Assembly: GCF_023206215.1 (NCBI RefSeq)
Contig: NZ_CP065800.1
Coordinates: forward strand, 434,001 to 498,000
Direction: 5' to 3'
DNA: 64,000 nucleotides
DNA from: Butyrivibrio fibrisolvens
GTDB lineage: Bacteria > Bacillota > Clostridia > Lachnospirales > Lachnospiraceae
Shown here: one piece after another, positions 8,472-17,113 of the stretch
Position numbering within the stretch: position 1 is the first letter of the stretch
Layout: every line of letters starts with the position of its first letter
Program-made: the position numbers and the translations under genes
The notes under the pieces: generated by a model
Seen by the model: the letters and a program-made list of their open reading frames with translations, nothing else
What the model was told of the DNA's origin: nothing
The model's database searches: none

Positions 8472-8751
8472 CTCACTTGGACGGACCAGCATCCCCAAAG
8501 CCTTTACAGTGATAGGCAGTATATAAGTCATTTTCACACTGTTAATCATTTTATGAATTCATGGCATGATATCTGTAGCTTTTTATTCTGGGGTCCAAAC
8601 TCGCTTCGCTCAAACATGTGGACCCCTGGCAGAATAAAAAGCTCCATCTATCACACTCATGAATTCTATAAAATGATTAAAAAGCGTGACAATAACTTAT
8701 ATACTGCCTATCACTGTAAAGGCTTTGGGGATGCTGGTCCGTCCAAGTGAG
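8472..8751. repeat. Long-hairpin element A (280 nt) between regulator and kinase genes
   Basis: The outer 57 bases (8472-8528 and 8695-8751) are perfect reverse complements. The inner part continues as an imperfect stem to an apical GGGTCCA...TGGACCC hairpin enclosing ACTCGCTTCGCTCAAACATG. No ORF of note. The inner core is shared with element B (56811-57105), whose outer arms are unrelated. The outer arm recurs alone at 43187-43244 and, degraded, at 45357-45398 and 40370-40408. This fits a non-coding mobile or REP/MITE-like element. Lying inside a regulator-kinase transcript it could cause termination or RNase III cleavage. Confidence 0.85.
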
Positions 8752-8772
8752 AAGTTTTAGCAATTATATATT

Positions 8773-9477
8773 TTATTTATCAATAATATATCCAAGTCCT
8801 CGTACTGTCTTTATGATCTGAGGATTAGAAGGATCTTTTTCTATTTTATCCCTTAGTCTTTTGATATAGACAGTGAGTGTATTGTCGTTAACAAAATCTC
8901 CGTTAACGTCCCACATATCTTCAAGTAGCTGATTTCTGGACATGACAGTTCCTCTGTTATTGCAAAAGGCAAGAAGCAGCCTATATTCCAGTGCTGTTAG
9001 CTCAGCCATCTCCTCTTTGCCTGTGTCGTTGACTATTCCTACTTTGGCTTCACTTATATATATACGAACATTTTGAATCTGAAGAATGCCTTCATTATCT
9101 GCGTTATTCTCTCTGCCATGGCCACTTCTTCTGAGTACTGTTTTGATCCTGGCCATTAGTTCATTGATCCTAAAGGGCTTACATACATAATCATCAGCTC
9201 CCATTTCAAGTCCCATGACTACGTTGACTTCTGCATCGCTGGCTGTTAAGAAGATTACCGGTACATCTTCTTTTCCTTTAATATATCTGCAGACATCGTA
9301 TCCGTTTCCGTCAGGAAGATTGATATCAAGTATGCAAAGGTCATATTCATTTTCTGCAAATGTGCTCAGCGCCTCGCTCTTGGTCCTTACATGAACCACT
9401 TCGTAATTCTCTTTTTCCAGCGAGTACTTAAGCCCCATTGCAATTGCATCATCATCTTCCAGCAAGAACAGCTTCAT
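8773..9477 (-). CDS. Response regulator, OmpR family
   Basis: A 234-residue protein with an N-terminal receiver (acidic pocket Asp8-Asp10, phospho-acceptor Asp51 in CILDINLPDG, a Thr switch in FLTASD and Lys in VCKPFR) and a C-terminal winged-helix DNA-binding domain ending in TVRGLGYIIDK. It pairs with the kinase at 7429-8427. By analogy with BceRS systems it should activate the downstream ABC exporter genes. The separation from the kinase by the long-hairpin element is unusual. Confidence 0.92.
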   Translation of the reverse strand: MKLFLLEDDDAIAMGLKYSLEKENYEVVHVRTKSEALSTFAENEYDLCILDINLPDGNGYDVCRYIKGKEDVPVIFLTASDAEVNVVMGLEMGADDYVCKPFRINELMARIKTVLRRSGHGRENNADNEGILQIQNVRIYISEAKVGIVNDTGKEEMAELTALEYRLLLAFCNNRGTVMSRNQLLEDMWDVNGDFVNDNTLTVYIKRLRDKIEKDPSNPQIIKTVRGLGYIIDK

Positions 9478-9613
9478 AGATATCTCCTCAAAATCAGTGT
9501 CCCGGTTGTTGTCTCTACCATCATATTACAATACTGAAGCTTTTACATTACAGTTTTGTCACAATTTGTTTTATATTACATTCTCTTATATAGTAAAAGA
9601 CGAGTCATAAAAA

Positions 9614-9639
9614 GAGAATCGTATCATTCTACGATTCTC
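9614..9639 (-). terminator. Hairpin with U-run downstream of the PIN gene
   Basis: Minus-strand GAGAATCGTA / TACGATTCTC perfect 10-bp stem followed by TTTTTATG. It is a second intrinsic terminator for the toxin-antitoxin-like operon. A GTGAGAAA/TTTCTCAC hairpin lies between it and the first terminator. Confidence 0.7.
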
Positions 9640-9704
9640 CTTAATCCTATAGATTTCAGATCAGTGAGAAAACTTGTTTCTTTCTCACAAGTAGTTATGG
9701 CATA

Positions 9705-9732
9705 CAAAAAGTGACGCCAAATTGACGTCACT
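9705..9732 (-). terminator. Terminator at the end of the PIN gene
   Basis: Stem AGTGACG/CGTCACT (9732-9726 with 9716-9710) followed on the minus strand by TTTTTG. It begins at the PIN-gene stop codon. Confidence 0.7.
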
Positions 9733-10547
9733 CACTTTATACTCTTGTAGCGAAGATTACCGTTTTGCAGAAGCTCAAATTTCCCTGCATATATTTCATC
9801 AAACACCTGCTCACATGGCACCTTACAAAATCTCATTTCCTTTGAAGCATCGTAAACTCTAAAAGTCGTCTGATTCTTACTGAGATTGTCTTTAAGATAA
9901 GAGTCTATGTATGGCTGCGCTTCTTCCCTTGTCATATGAGCATCTATGCTAAGACGCATAAAGGAAGACAGAACACTTATACACCTTGCTCCCCCGAGAC
10001 TTACTATGCCATTTCTTGCATTTCTATCATCTGAACAAAAGACATATATCTGCTCTCCAAACTTTACAGCAAGCATCTGAAGCAGAACATAGCTTTTGAG
10101 TTCTCCAAGATTATTTCCTGCTCCGATTTCATCGCAGTCCTTCGAAAGCTCCTCCAGAAATTCATCCTTGGAAATCTCTGCATAATTAAGATTCTGCAAT
10201 CTCTTGAAATTATCTACAAAATAAGCGCGCCTGTATGCTTCACATCCATTTTTCAACATGTTGGCATAAACTGCAGCAGCTGAATCTGCGTATATATCCC
10301 TGAGTTCATCAAAAATCTCGCTGTCAGTAATGCATGAAACAACGCCTGAAGATATCTTCGCATCAAGCCAATTAGGAGAACCTGCTATGTTATGCCTCCT
10401 AAGCTCTGTCCTGATCTGTTCATGACAGAAAAAGCGGTAACCCGGCATCTTTGTTATACGATCAATCAGCCTGTCCTGATCATCTTTTCTTACAAGATGC
10501 GTCTTAGAAATAAAGTCTGTATCAAGGAGTGCATACTTTTCTTTCAC
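9732..10547 (-). CDS. PIN-domain-like protein, probable toxin of a Zn-peptidase/PIN module
   Basis: A 271-residue protein. The N-terminus (YALLDTDFISK, Asp9 and Asp11) and a later strand with a paired acid (FCSDDRNAR, Asp173-Asp174), together with Glu43 and Glu149, form the acidic set expected of a PIN-type Mg2+-dependent RNase. Genes of the DUF4411-like PIN type next to COG2856 Zn-peptidase and Xre genes were predicted as toxin-antitoxin pairs in published comparative genomics. It starts 12 bases after the metallopeptidase stop, so the three genes form one operon. Activity as a toxin is inference. Confidence 0.65.
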   Translation of the reverse strand: MKEKYALLDTDFISKTHLVRKDDQDRLIDRITKMPGYRFFCHEQIRTELRRHNIAGSPNWLDAKISSGVVSCITDSEIFDELRDIYADSAAAVYANMLKNGCEAYRRAYFVDNFKRLQNLNYAEISKDEFLEELSKDCDEIGAGNNLGELKSYVLLQMLAVKFGEQIYVFCSDDRNARNGIVSLGGARCISVLSSFMRLSIDAHMTREEAQPYIDSYLKDNLSKNQTTFRVYDASKEMRFCKVPCEQVFDEIYAGKFELLQNGNLRYKSIK

Positions 10548-10559
10548 TATATGCCCACC

Positions 10560-11381
10560 TTAAACTTCCATACGAAAGCCCTTTCTGATTTTTTCCAGAT
10601 ACTCTGTATCCGACTCCTCACGACTTTTTATAAGAAGCTCCTGTTCTCTGTTATACTCCATATTGTCAAGTAGACTTCCGAAATAGGTAAGAGCTCTACT
10701 ATTTTGCTGCCAGGCCTGAGCCTTTCCAGTGAGTTTTATTCTTTCGTCAATATAGTCAGATTCTGTTTCAAGAAGTTCTTTTGCCTTTGTATTTGAAATA
10801 TTGTGATTCTCCAAAAGTCGCATGACCACAGCCTTAAATGGCAGGGCAAAAAGTTCCATAAGTATAAGTATGTCATCAACAGATATCTTATCCTGTGATA
10901 TCCCATAAATCTTTATCTGCTCATCAAGCATGTTATCGGGCATCAAAAGAAGTCCTGCGAAGGCATTAGCTTCAAGATCCTCCTGTGACATTGCCTCATC
11001 ATCAGCAGTTTTAGAATCAAGAAGTGACCCGACAGTTATTGTCTCTGGATCAATATCCTCCGCATAACAATGGATGTGGTACAGCTCATGTGCAACAGCA
11101 AATATCTGTTTGCACATAGCAAGTCCAGAATTAACACAGAGGAATATGGTTCCTTTTTTTACAAAAGTAAAAGCCCATAGCTCATCATCATCAAAAGGAT
11201 ATCTGAGTACTTCAAGGGGCAGATCTCTTTTCCTTGCATAGTTTTCAGCAATACCAAAGATAGAATCGCGGATTATTGTAGTTCCACAATAATTCACAGC
11301 AAATGACTTGGCTCTGGCATTAATGCTATCAAATTGCTTAGGCTGTCTTTTAAACAGACTCTCATCAAGTACACTTCCCAT
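10560..11381 (-). CDS. ImmA/IrrE-family metallopeptidase (COG2856, DUF955)
   Basis: A 273-residue protein with the zinc-peptidase motif HELYH at 98-102 and a downstream LEANAFA segment giving the third ligand candidate, Glu137. ImmA/IrrE proteases cleave or inactivate Xre-type repressors, so this one may cut the product of the gene just upstream and relieve repression of the operon. Its ATG overlaps the Xre stop codon (TGATG), so translation is coupled. The C-terminal 100 residues are helical and charged. Confidence 0.82.
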   Translation of the reverse strand: MGSVLDESLFKRQPKQFDSINARAKSFAVNYCGTTIIRDSIFGIAENYARKRDLPLEVLRYPFDDDELWAFTFVKKGTIFLCVNSGLAMCKQIFAVAHELYHIHCYAEDIDPETITVGSLLDSKTADDEAMSQEDLEANAFAGLLLMPDNMLDEQIKIYGISQDKISVDDILILMELFALPFKAVVMRLLENHNISNTKAKELLETESDYIDERIKLTGKAQAWQQNSRALTYFGSLLDNMEYNREQELLIKSREESDTEYLEKIRKGFRMEV

Positions 11382-11758
11382 CAGTCATCCTCCCAAGGCT
11401 GCATCATTGTGTTTCCATTTTCACGTACTCTCTTATGAAAAATGATCATGTCTGAAAGTTCATCAGCAAGTTTCAGAGCACGCCTTGCCTCCTCTGACTG
11501 AACCTTGCCCATAAAAGCATGCACGATGTTAGTATCTTCACGTCCGGAAGATATCTTTGTAAGCTCCTCCATTTTAACGCCAAGGTAATCCGATATAGAC
11601 TTAAGCTCGATGGCATTAATCATACGTGAGCCATTCATCATTTTGTTCACAGTCTGTTTATTTGTTCCAAGGGCTTCTGCAAGATCCGTCTGCTTTTTAT
11701 TCTGTTTTTTCAGCAGGGCACTTATGTTGCCTGCGATAATCATATTCATATCAACCAT
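11381..11758 (-). CDS. Xre-family HTH regulator / antitoxin
   Basis: A 125-residue protein with a Cro/CI-type helix-turn-helix at about residues 10-66 (TDLAEALGTNKQTVNKMMNG) and a charged C-terminal tail. It heads the Xre / Zn-peptidase / PIN operon and probably represses its own promoter, where a 10-bp perfect palindrome lies between -35 and -10. The start has GGAGGTAGCA upstream. Confidence 0.85.
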   Translation of the reverse strand: MVDMNMIIAGNISALLKKQNKKQTDLAEALGTNKQTVNKMMNGSRMINAIELKSISDYLGVKMEELTKISSGREDTNIVHAFMGKVQSEEARRALKLADELSDMIIFHKRVRENGNTMMQPWEDD

Positions 11759-11797
11759 ATTGCTACCTCCATAGACAATATATGTTTTCTCAGCCTC

Positions 11798-11826
11798 ATT
11801 ATATTACGTGCACGTGCATCAGTCAA
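11798..11826 (-). promoter_or_regulatory. Promoter with embedded operator for the Xre operon
   Basis: On the minus strand TTGACT (11826-11821) and TATAAT (11803-11798) are separated by exactly 17 bases. The spacer contains the perfect palindrome ACGTGCACGT (11806-11815). This is a near-consensus sigma-A promoter with a repressor-type site in the spacer, consistent with autoregulation by Xre. Confidence 0.8.
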
Positions 11827-11872
11827 TTTTTTGTTTACCAATTGGTGTCATCATCCTCGTTAGTAACTATTT

Positions 11873-11928
11873 TGAACACACAAGAATAGACCTCAGATAC
11901 ATCTCTGAGGCCTATCATTATGTGTTCA
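11873..11928. other. Hairpin between the anti-sigma gene end and the Xre promoter
   Basis: TGAACACA (11873-11880) pairs with TGTGTTCA (11921-11928) and an inner CCTCAGA pairs with TCTGAGG. It lies just past the anti-sigma gene stop on the minus strand but lacks a U-run, so its role as a terminator is uncertain. Confidence 0.45.
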
Positions 11929-11951
11929 AAAAGGATCATCGTTTATCATTA

Positions 11952-13121
11952 TCAGCTCTTGGGTACATATATTACAAAAGTAACTGTCCCATCCTCATTG
12001 AGAGTATATGTTTCTATCCAAAGATCTGATAATCCTTCTGATGATGCCCATCCAAATCTGTCACTCATGCCTGCCACACCATCAGGAAACAGATCATCGA
12101 CTGCCACACACCCATTTCCGGAGCCGCCTGAAGGAATCACGTACTCATAATTTATTAAGCCATCCTTATCAGGAGTAAGTATCTGTCTTGTGGATTCTAC
12201 CGGCTCGGCATATTCATCAATATTGTCTATAGTCAGCTTTGCCATGAATTCTTCTACATCTGCAGGCAGTTCCTGAGAAAGTTCATTCTCATCAGCCTCA
12301 TCCGGATTGTTGATCTTCTCAAGAATAGCATTTGCTTTATCCTGATCAGCTTTTGAAGCTTCAATTGGAAGGACAAACAGGGCATTCACACCGCTGTAGT
12401 CACTGTTCCTTGATAATGAACCGGTATTTGTATCGTAAATATAAGCCTCAGAATTATAGAAAGATCCATCAGATACACCTAAGTATATTTTACGATCTGC
12501 AAATGCTTCAATGTTTTCAACTTCCATGATTCTATACTGAACTCCGTTTTCTACAACAGCCAAATACCCTCCTGCATTCAGTGAAAAAATATTATACTGG
12601 GCAGGATCTAAGCCCTCAATATATGGTGATACCAGAAAATCTTCTTTTCCATAATCATCGCTTGATGTGTCAGGCATAGGCGAACCATCTGTTCTACTGA
12701 TCGCAACAGCAGCATATGTATTATCACTGATTATTTCTCCATTATCTATAGAGATGTATTCAGACAGATTTTGACCTGATACAAGCCCAAGGAGAGTTAC
12801 ATCATAGTCCTCAAAATGCTGAGTTTGAGCTTCCTTTAGAAGATTATCCGAAACAAAACCTTCAGCAAGTTTATTCTCAGATAGAGCTGATGCCACTTCC
12901 TGTGCTGATAAGTATTTCAGAGCAGCATATGCTGTTACGGAAGAAAGTGCAATCACCAAAGCAAAAATAGCTGCTGCAGATAATGAAAACTTATGTTTAA
13001 GCGGAACAATTCTTTTCATGTTAATCTCCTTGTTAGCTTCTAATATTTTCCGGTTCAGGTTGATAGATGGTTTCTCCATAGGAGAAAGTGCTTCATATAA
13101 TACATCATCCATATTTTTCAT
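11952..13121 (-). CDS. DUF4179-like anti-sigma factor, membrane-anchored
   Basis: A 389-residue protein with a short cytoplasmic N-terminus (1-44), one membrane segment (about 46-68) and a long extracytoplasmic domain. This is the arrangement of anti-sigma factors that hold an ECF sigma at the membrane until a signal arrives. Its start overlaps the sigma gene stop by 4 bases. The extracellular part is acidic with a linker near 270-300 (NPDEADENELSQELPADVEE). The inducing signal is unknown. Confidence 0.72.
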   Translation of the reverse strand: MKNMDDVLYEALSPMEKPSINLNRKILEANKEINMKRIVPLKHKFSLSAAAIFALVIALSSVTAYAALKYLSAQEVASALSENKLAEGFVSDNLLKEAQTQHFEDYDVTLLGLVSGQNLSEYISIDNGEIISDNTYAAVAISRTDGSPMPDTSSDDYGKEDFLVSPYIEGLDPAQYNIFSLNAGGYLAVVENGVQYRIMEVENIEAFADRKIYLGVSDGSFYNSEAYIYDTNTGSLSRNSDYSGVNALFVLPIEASKADQDKANAILEKINNPDEADENELSQELPADVEEFMAKLTIDNIDEYAEPVESTRQILTPDKDGLINYEYVIPSGGSGNGCVAVDDLFPDGVAGMSDRFGWASSEGLSDLWIETYTLNEDGTVTFVIYVPKS

Positions 13122-13705
13122 CTGGCAATTACCTCCTCACCCGTGCTTTCAGTCAGTTTTCTAAAGAGCAAAGCCTTCGCCTGATGGAGCCGGCTCTTAA
13201 CAGTTCCCTCAGGAATGCCAAGCAGTTCTGATATTTCTGCCATCTTTCTGTTCTCCATATAATAAAGCAGAACCACAATTTTCATCTTTTCCGGAAGTGC
13301 TGCTACACATTTTCTCACGAAAGCTCCATCTTCATTTCTTATGATGCGTTCCTCCAGTTGATCAGAATATTCCGGACTGATATCAAGCTGAGCTTGTGGA
13401 AGATATTTTTCTTCTTCAATCTTCTTTCTCCAGGCAAATTTCCTTTTCTTATCTTTCCAAAGATTTACAGAAACAGATAGTAACATGTTTTTCATATCAT
13501 CATATCCGCTTTGAAGTTTTGGACTTTCCATGACTTTTAAAAAAGTGTCCTGATAGAGATCATCTGCTTCCTGCCGGCTTTTGGTAAGATAGCAGCAAAA
13601 AGAATATATATCCCTGCCATACTTTTCTATTACATACTCAAGTTCTGTTTGTTTCATTTGATCACCATAGTTTTTCAAGACGTCTTGTATTTTGAAAGCT
13701 TTCAT
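13118..13705 (-). CDS. ECF-type RNA polymerase sigma factor
   Basis: A 195-residue sigma factor with region 2 (EADDLYQDTFLKVMES, about residues 47-62) and region 4 helix-turn-helix (GIPEGTVKSRLHQAKALLF). I choose the ATG at 13705 because AAAGGA lies 5 bases upstream; an upstream TTG in the same frame has no such site. It is co-transcribed with the membrane anti-sigma factor (4-base overlap). The pair probably controls an envelope-stress regulon and its own promoter. Confidence 0.87.
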   Translation of the reverse strand: MKAFKIQDVLKNYGDQMKQTELEYVIEKYGRDIYSFCCYLTKSRQEADDLYQDTFLKVMESPKLQSGYDDMKNMLLSVSVNLWKDKKRKFAWRKKIEEEKYLPQAQLDISPEYSDQLEERIIRNEDGAFVRKCVAALPEKMKIVVLLYYMENRKMAEISELLGIPEGTVKSRLHQAKALLFRKLTESTGEEVIAR

Positions 13706-13757
13706 TAATCCTTTCACAGATATATCGTAATAAGGCGTCAAAAAGGTTCATTTATAT

Positions 13758-13796
13758 AAAAAATAGCCTCCGGATTTATAAAATCAGAAGGCTATA
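13758..13796 (-). terminator. Terminator downstream of the Lgt-like gene
   Basis: Minus-strand ATAGCCTTCTGATT / AATCCGGAGGCTAT stem followed by TTTTTTATA, upstream of the sigma-factor gene. Confidence 0.75.
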
Positions 13797-13800
13797 ATCT

Positions 13801-13926
13801 TTATTTTTGTTCTTCCTTTATATATTTACATTCAAAAGTCCTCTGAGAATCGTCATACCATTCTCTTCTGTCAAGGTTCTTGCGTTTTACTTCCAGCAAA
13901 TCTGTAACTCCGTTTCTTGCATATTA
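13801..13926 (-). pseudogene. Short open frame without a start, possible gene remnant
   Basis: About 40 codons ending at a TAA (13803-13801) read GVTDLLEVKRKNLDRREWYD and a charged tail, with a stop just upstream and no start codon. It sits between the Lgt-like stop and the terminator. It looks like the C-terminus of a lost gene, but I do not recognise the family and it could be chance. Confidence 0.25.
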
Positions 13927-13934
13927 ATCATTAT

Positions 13935-14579
13935 CTAGCTCTTGGATTCATGGCGCTTCCTTACGATTACATATACTATTAGTATTATAACTATCGTAAG
14001 ACACATTATCTGATTGGTACTAATAATCCTACCTTCATGTGTATCTCTTAGAAAATCAAGTAGTATCTTAGCTACAGCATATATAACAGATGCCACGAAG
14101 GGATTGTACATATCTTTATAATATATAATCATGGAAAAAATATATAACAATATAAAGATAACAACTTCAGTTATCTGCACAGGAAAAAGATTCCCTTTGT
14201 CTGTAGCAATATGAAATATACCATCGTAGCAAATTCCGGCACAGCATCCGGCAAAAGAGCAGCCTATTTTACCAACTCCGTACATAAGAGGAAGGCTTAG
14301 AGTATAAGCTATCCAAAAATCTTTTCGGTACTGAGGCGTTATAAATCCGAATACTATCACTCCAAGTATAAGTCCTAAAGCTCCTCCCGTACTATTAAGT
14401 CCGCAGCTCTTGGCGCCTGATAATATGACTGTTACGATAAGCGCCATATAAAATGTAAATGTCATCTCCAAAATAACAGATAATCCTATAATAGATGCTT
14501 TTACATTTTGTCTTTTAAGTACAAGTGCTGCAGACAAAAGTCCCAGCACAAATGATGTTAAAATCATTAAACGATACAT
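13935..14579 (-). CDS. Lgt-like integral membrane protein (prolipoprotein diacylglyceryl transferase family)
   Basis: A 214-residue protein of about seven membrane segments. The stretch GKIGCSFAGCCAG and the following FPVQITEVV resemble the central part of Lgt-family proteins (GRxGC...GCCxG and P-x-Q-x-x-E). The canonical Lgt features, an HGG motif and the GRxxNFxNxE signature, are not visible, so this may be a paralogue rather than the housekeeping transferase. I use the ATG at 14579, which follows GGGGTG and begins 2 bases after the upstream gene's stop. It is coupled to the small membrane protein at 14582-15022. Confidence 0.6.
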   Translation of the reverse strand: MYRLMILTSFVLGLLSAALVLKRQNVKASIIGLSVILEMTFTFYMALIVTVILSGAKSCGLNSTGGALGLILGVIVFGFITPQYRKDFWIAYTLSLPLMYGVGKIGCSFAGCCAGICYDGIFHIATDKGNLFPVQITEVVIFILLYIFSMIIYYKDMYNPFVASVIYAVAKILLDFLRDTHEGRIISTNQIMCLTIVIILIVYVIVRKRHESKS

Positions 14580-14581
14580 GG

Positions 14582-15022
14582 TCACCCCATCTCCAGACAG
14601 GAAATAAATCCTCCGCTGCAACTACCAATCGCGCTTGAGCATGCGATAACGAGTAATAGCATCATCAAGAAAAATAATATAAGCTCCGTTATATAGATGA
14701 TGACAAGCACTCTGGCAAAAGTACTTCTGGGATACCTGACTATCGCGACTATAGCAAGGACATATCCGGATATAAGCAACAAGCCCGGTACAGCTTCGGT
14801 GAACATAGCCATGACATCTATTAATAGATCAAAGAACTGATTACTCACGATAAGTATCAGATTGGCCAGTGCCCAGCACACAAGAGATGCAGTACATAAA
14901 GTCTTGCATGTAGCACTGTGGTTGTCATTATATTTTTTCTGTTGTTTGATAGCCTCCTTGGCAATATACTCAGGCACAGCCGGACCATTTGTTATATTAG
15001 TGTTCTGTTCGTTCTCTCCCAT
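14582..15022 (-). CDS. Small membrane protein, unknown function
   Basis: A 146-residue protein with a hydrophilic N-terminus (1-40, Asn/Gln-rich) and three hydrophobic segments (about 46-64, 74-95, 104-128). No family recognised. It is in one operon with the Lgt-like gene, 2 bases apart. Confidence 0.6.
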   Translation of the reverse strand: MGENEQNTNITNGPAVPEYIAKEAIKQQKKYNDNHSATCKTLCTASLVCWALANLILIVSNQFFDLLIDVMAMFTEAVPGLLLISGYVLAIVAIVRYPRSTFARVLVIIYITELILFFLMMLLLVIACSSAIGSCSGGFISCLEMG

Positions 15023-15095
15023 ATGATTCCCTCTGTAAAAAAATGTCTTTTGAACCTCACGACATATTTTACATTATTATTGCTGAATCAACCAC

Positions 15096-15163
15096 AAAAA
15101 TCCCTTCTGCCTTGCCGAAACTGATAGGTTATAAACTGCCGGTTCCAAAATGGCCGAAGGGAT
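15096..15163 (-). terminator. Terminator of the riboflavin operon
   Basis: Minus-strand ATCCCTTCGGCC pairs with the region ending GGCAGAAGGGAT, followed by TTTTTGTGG. The loop is long and partly structured. It lies just past ribH. Confidence 0.65.
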
Positions 15164-15198
15164 ATATTCATGAGATACATTTATGAAATATGATATGA

Positions 15199-15669
15199 TC
15201 AGATCTGGTCTATAAGGTTTACCATTTCTATAGCTGAAAGAGCGCAGTCGTAGCCTTTATTGCCAGCCTTGGATCCGGCTCTTTCTATTGCCTGCTCGAT
15301 ATTCTCTGTAGTTACTACTCCAAAGAGTACCGGAACACCTGTAGACAGGCCTACCTGTGCAACGCCCTTGGATACTTCATTACATACATAATCATAGTGA
15401 GATGTTGATCCTCTTATAACTGCGCCTACTGCAATAACAGCGTCATACTTGCCGCTTGCTGCCATCTTCTGTGCGATAAGTGGGATCTCAAAAGCTCCCG
15501 GTACCCATGCTGTCACGATATTGTCTTCATCTACTCCGTGTCTTCTAAGACCATCTACTGCCCCTCCAACAAGCTTATTAACAATGATCTCGTTAAATCT
15601 GGATGCTACGATTCCGACTTTCATTCCTTCTTTTGCTACAAGTTTTCCTTCAAGTAAATTTGTGCTCAT
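15199..15669 (-). CDS. ribH: 6,7-dimethyl-8-ribityllumazine synthase
   Basis: A 156-residue protein of normal length that condenses 5-amino-6-ribitylaminouracil with 3,4-dihydroxy-2-butanone 4-phosphate. Recognisable motifs are [15 protein letters not shown] near residue 23, the WVPGAFEIP loop near 55, [16 protein letters not shown] near 80, and [17 protein letters not shown] near 116. It is the last gene of the ribD-ribE-ribBA-ribH operon. An AT-rich 143-base gap separates it from ribBA. Confidence 0.96.
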   Translation of the reverse strand: MSTNLLEGKLVAKEGMKVGIVASRFNEIIVNKLVGGAVDGLRRHGVDEDNIVTAWVPGAFEIPLIAQKMAASGKYDAVIAVGAVIRGSTSHYDYVCNEVSKGVAQVGLSTGVPVLFGVVTTENIEQAIERAGSKAGNKGYDCALSAIEMVNLIDQI

Positions 15670-15812
15670 TTCATGTCCTTCTTTCTTTACTTTTTAATTT
15701 TATGCTATTGTTATTATTTTTATTAACTTTTTCAGATCTCAGCCTGCAATTATTATTAGTTCTTTGTTCTGGATTTTGTTCTGCAAGTTTTATTAGCTTT
15801 TGTTTTAAGAAC

Positions 15813-17057
15813 TCATCCTGCATATTTGGGCTGTATCTTCTTGGTGCTCTCATTTAGGAAGATATGGCCCATTTTCTTTTCCTTAGTAAGCATATAGAAC
15901 TCATCGTACTGCTGGGCTTCTATCTCTATTGGGATGCGCTTGTTTATAGAAAGGCCCAGTCCGTCAAGGCCATACACTTTGCTGGGGTTGTTGGTCAGGA
16001 GGTTAAGGGACTTAACTCCAAGGTCTCTTAGTATCTGGGCTCCTACCCAGTACTCGCGAAGGTCAGGTGCAAAGCCAAGTTCCAGATTAGCTTCTACTGT
16101 ATCTCTGCCCTGTTCCTGAAGTTCATAGGCTTTTAATTTATTGATAAGGCCTATGCCTCTTCCTTCCTGACGCATGTATAGAAGGATGCCTCTGCCTTCT
16201 TTCTCTATCTGTGAAAGAGCCGCTGAGAGCTGCTTGCCACAGTCGCACCTAAGGGACCCGAACACATCACCTGTAAGGCACTCAGAATGCACCCTGCACA
16301 GCACACCCTCTCCATCTCCTATATCGCCCTTAACCAGTGCGATGTGGTGCTCACCTGTAACATCGCTGACATAGCCGTATGCCTTGAACATGCCATACTG
16401 CGTAGGAAGATTGACTGTTGCCTCTCTTACAACGTGCTTTTCATGGATTCTGATATAGTCCTGGATATCTTTGATCGTGATAAAAGTAAGTCCGTACTCA
16501 TTTGAGAGTCTCTTAAGCCCATCTGCTCTCATCATGTGACCATCTTCCTGCATTATCTCGCAACAAAGGCCGCACTCCTTAAGACCTGCAAGTCGCATCA
16601 GATCTACGGTTGCTTCGGTATGTCCATTACGGATGAGGACTCCGCCCTTTTTGGCCACAAGAGGGAACATATGTCCAGGTCTTCTGAAGTCCTCGGGCTT
16701 TGCATCATCAGATACTGTCTTCATAGCTGTAAGCGATCTATCGTAAGCTGAGATTCCTGTGCTGGTATCTACATGGTCTATGGATACTGTAAATGCTGTC
16801 TCGTGATTGTCTGTATTGTCTGTTACCATCATCGGTATATTAAGCTTTGCTGCTATGTCGCCGCTCATGGGCATGCAGATAAGGCCCTTACCGATACTGG
16901 CCATGAAGTTGAGATTCTCCGGAGTTGCATATTCTGCAGCGCAGATAAGGTCTCCTTCATTCTCTCTGTCATCATCGTCTGCAACTACTATGATCTTGCC
17001 ATTCTTAAGATCTTCAAGAGCCTTAACTACAGATGCCTGGTCAAAATTTGGGTTCAT
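15813..17057 (-). CDS. ribBA: Bifunctional DHBP synthase / GTP cyclohydrolase II
   Basis: A 414-residue fusion. Residues 1-200 are 3,4-dihydroxy-2-butanone 4-phosphate synthase ([12 protein letters not shown], later RRPGHMFPL and GHTEATVDL). Residues 205-400 are GTP cyclohydrolase II, with the zinc-binding cysteines in [15 protein letters not shown] and the RQEGRGIGL loop. The protein supplies both precursors of riboflavin. It lies in the FMN-riboswitch-controlled rib operon. Confidence 0.96.
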   Translation of the reverse strand: MNPNFDQASVVKALEDLKNGKIIVVADDDDRENEGDLICAAEYATPENLNFMASIGKGLICMPMSGDIAAKLNIPMMVTDNTDNHETAFTVSIDHVDTSTGISAYDRSLTAMKTVSDDAKPEDFRRPGHMFPLVAKKGGVLIRNGHTEATVDLMRLAGLKECGLCCEIMQEDGHMMRADGLKRLSNEYGLTFITIKDIQDYIRIHEKHVVREATVNLPTQYGMFKAYGYVSDVTGEHHIALVKGDIGDGEGVLCRVHSECLTGDVFGSLRCDCGKQLSAALSQIEKEGRGILLYMRQEGRGIGLINKLKAYELQEQGRDTVEANLELGFAPDLREYWVGAQILRDLGVKSLNLLTNNPSKVYGLDGLGLSINKRIPIEIEAQQYDEFYMLTKEKKMGHIFLNESTKKIQPKYAG

Positions 17058-17113
17058 ATTCTATCCTTCTTTCTATTCATTACTCAGTCTTGTTACTTTA
17101 GTAGAGTGGTATA

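Noticed and set aside
15671..15853. 60-codon minus-strand frame between ribBA and ribH
   Set aside because: It overlaps the ribBA 3' end out of frame, is Asn/Lys-rich because the spacer is AT-rich, and has no ribosome binding site.
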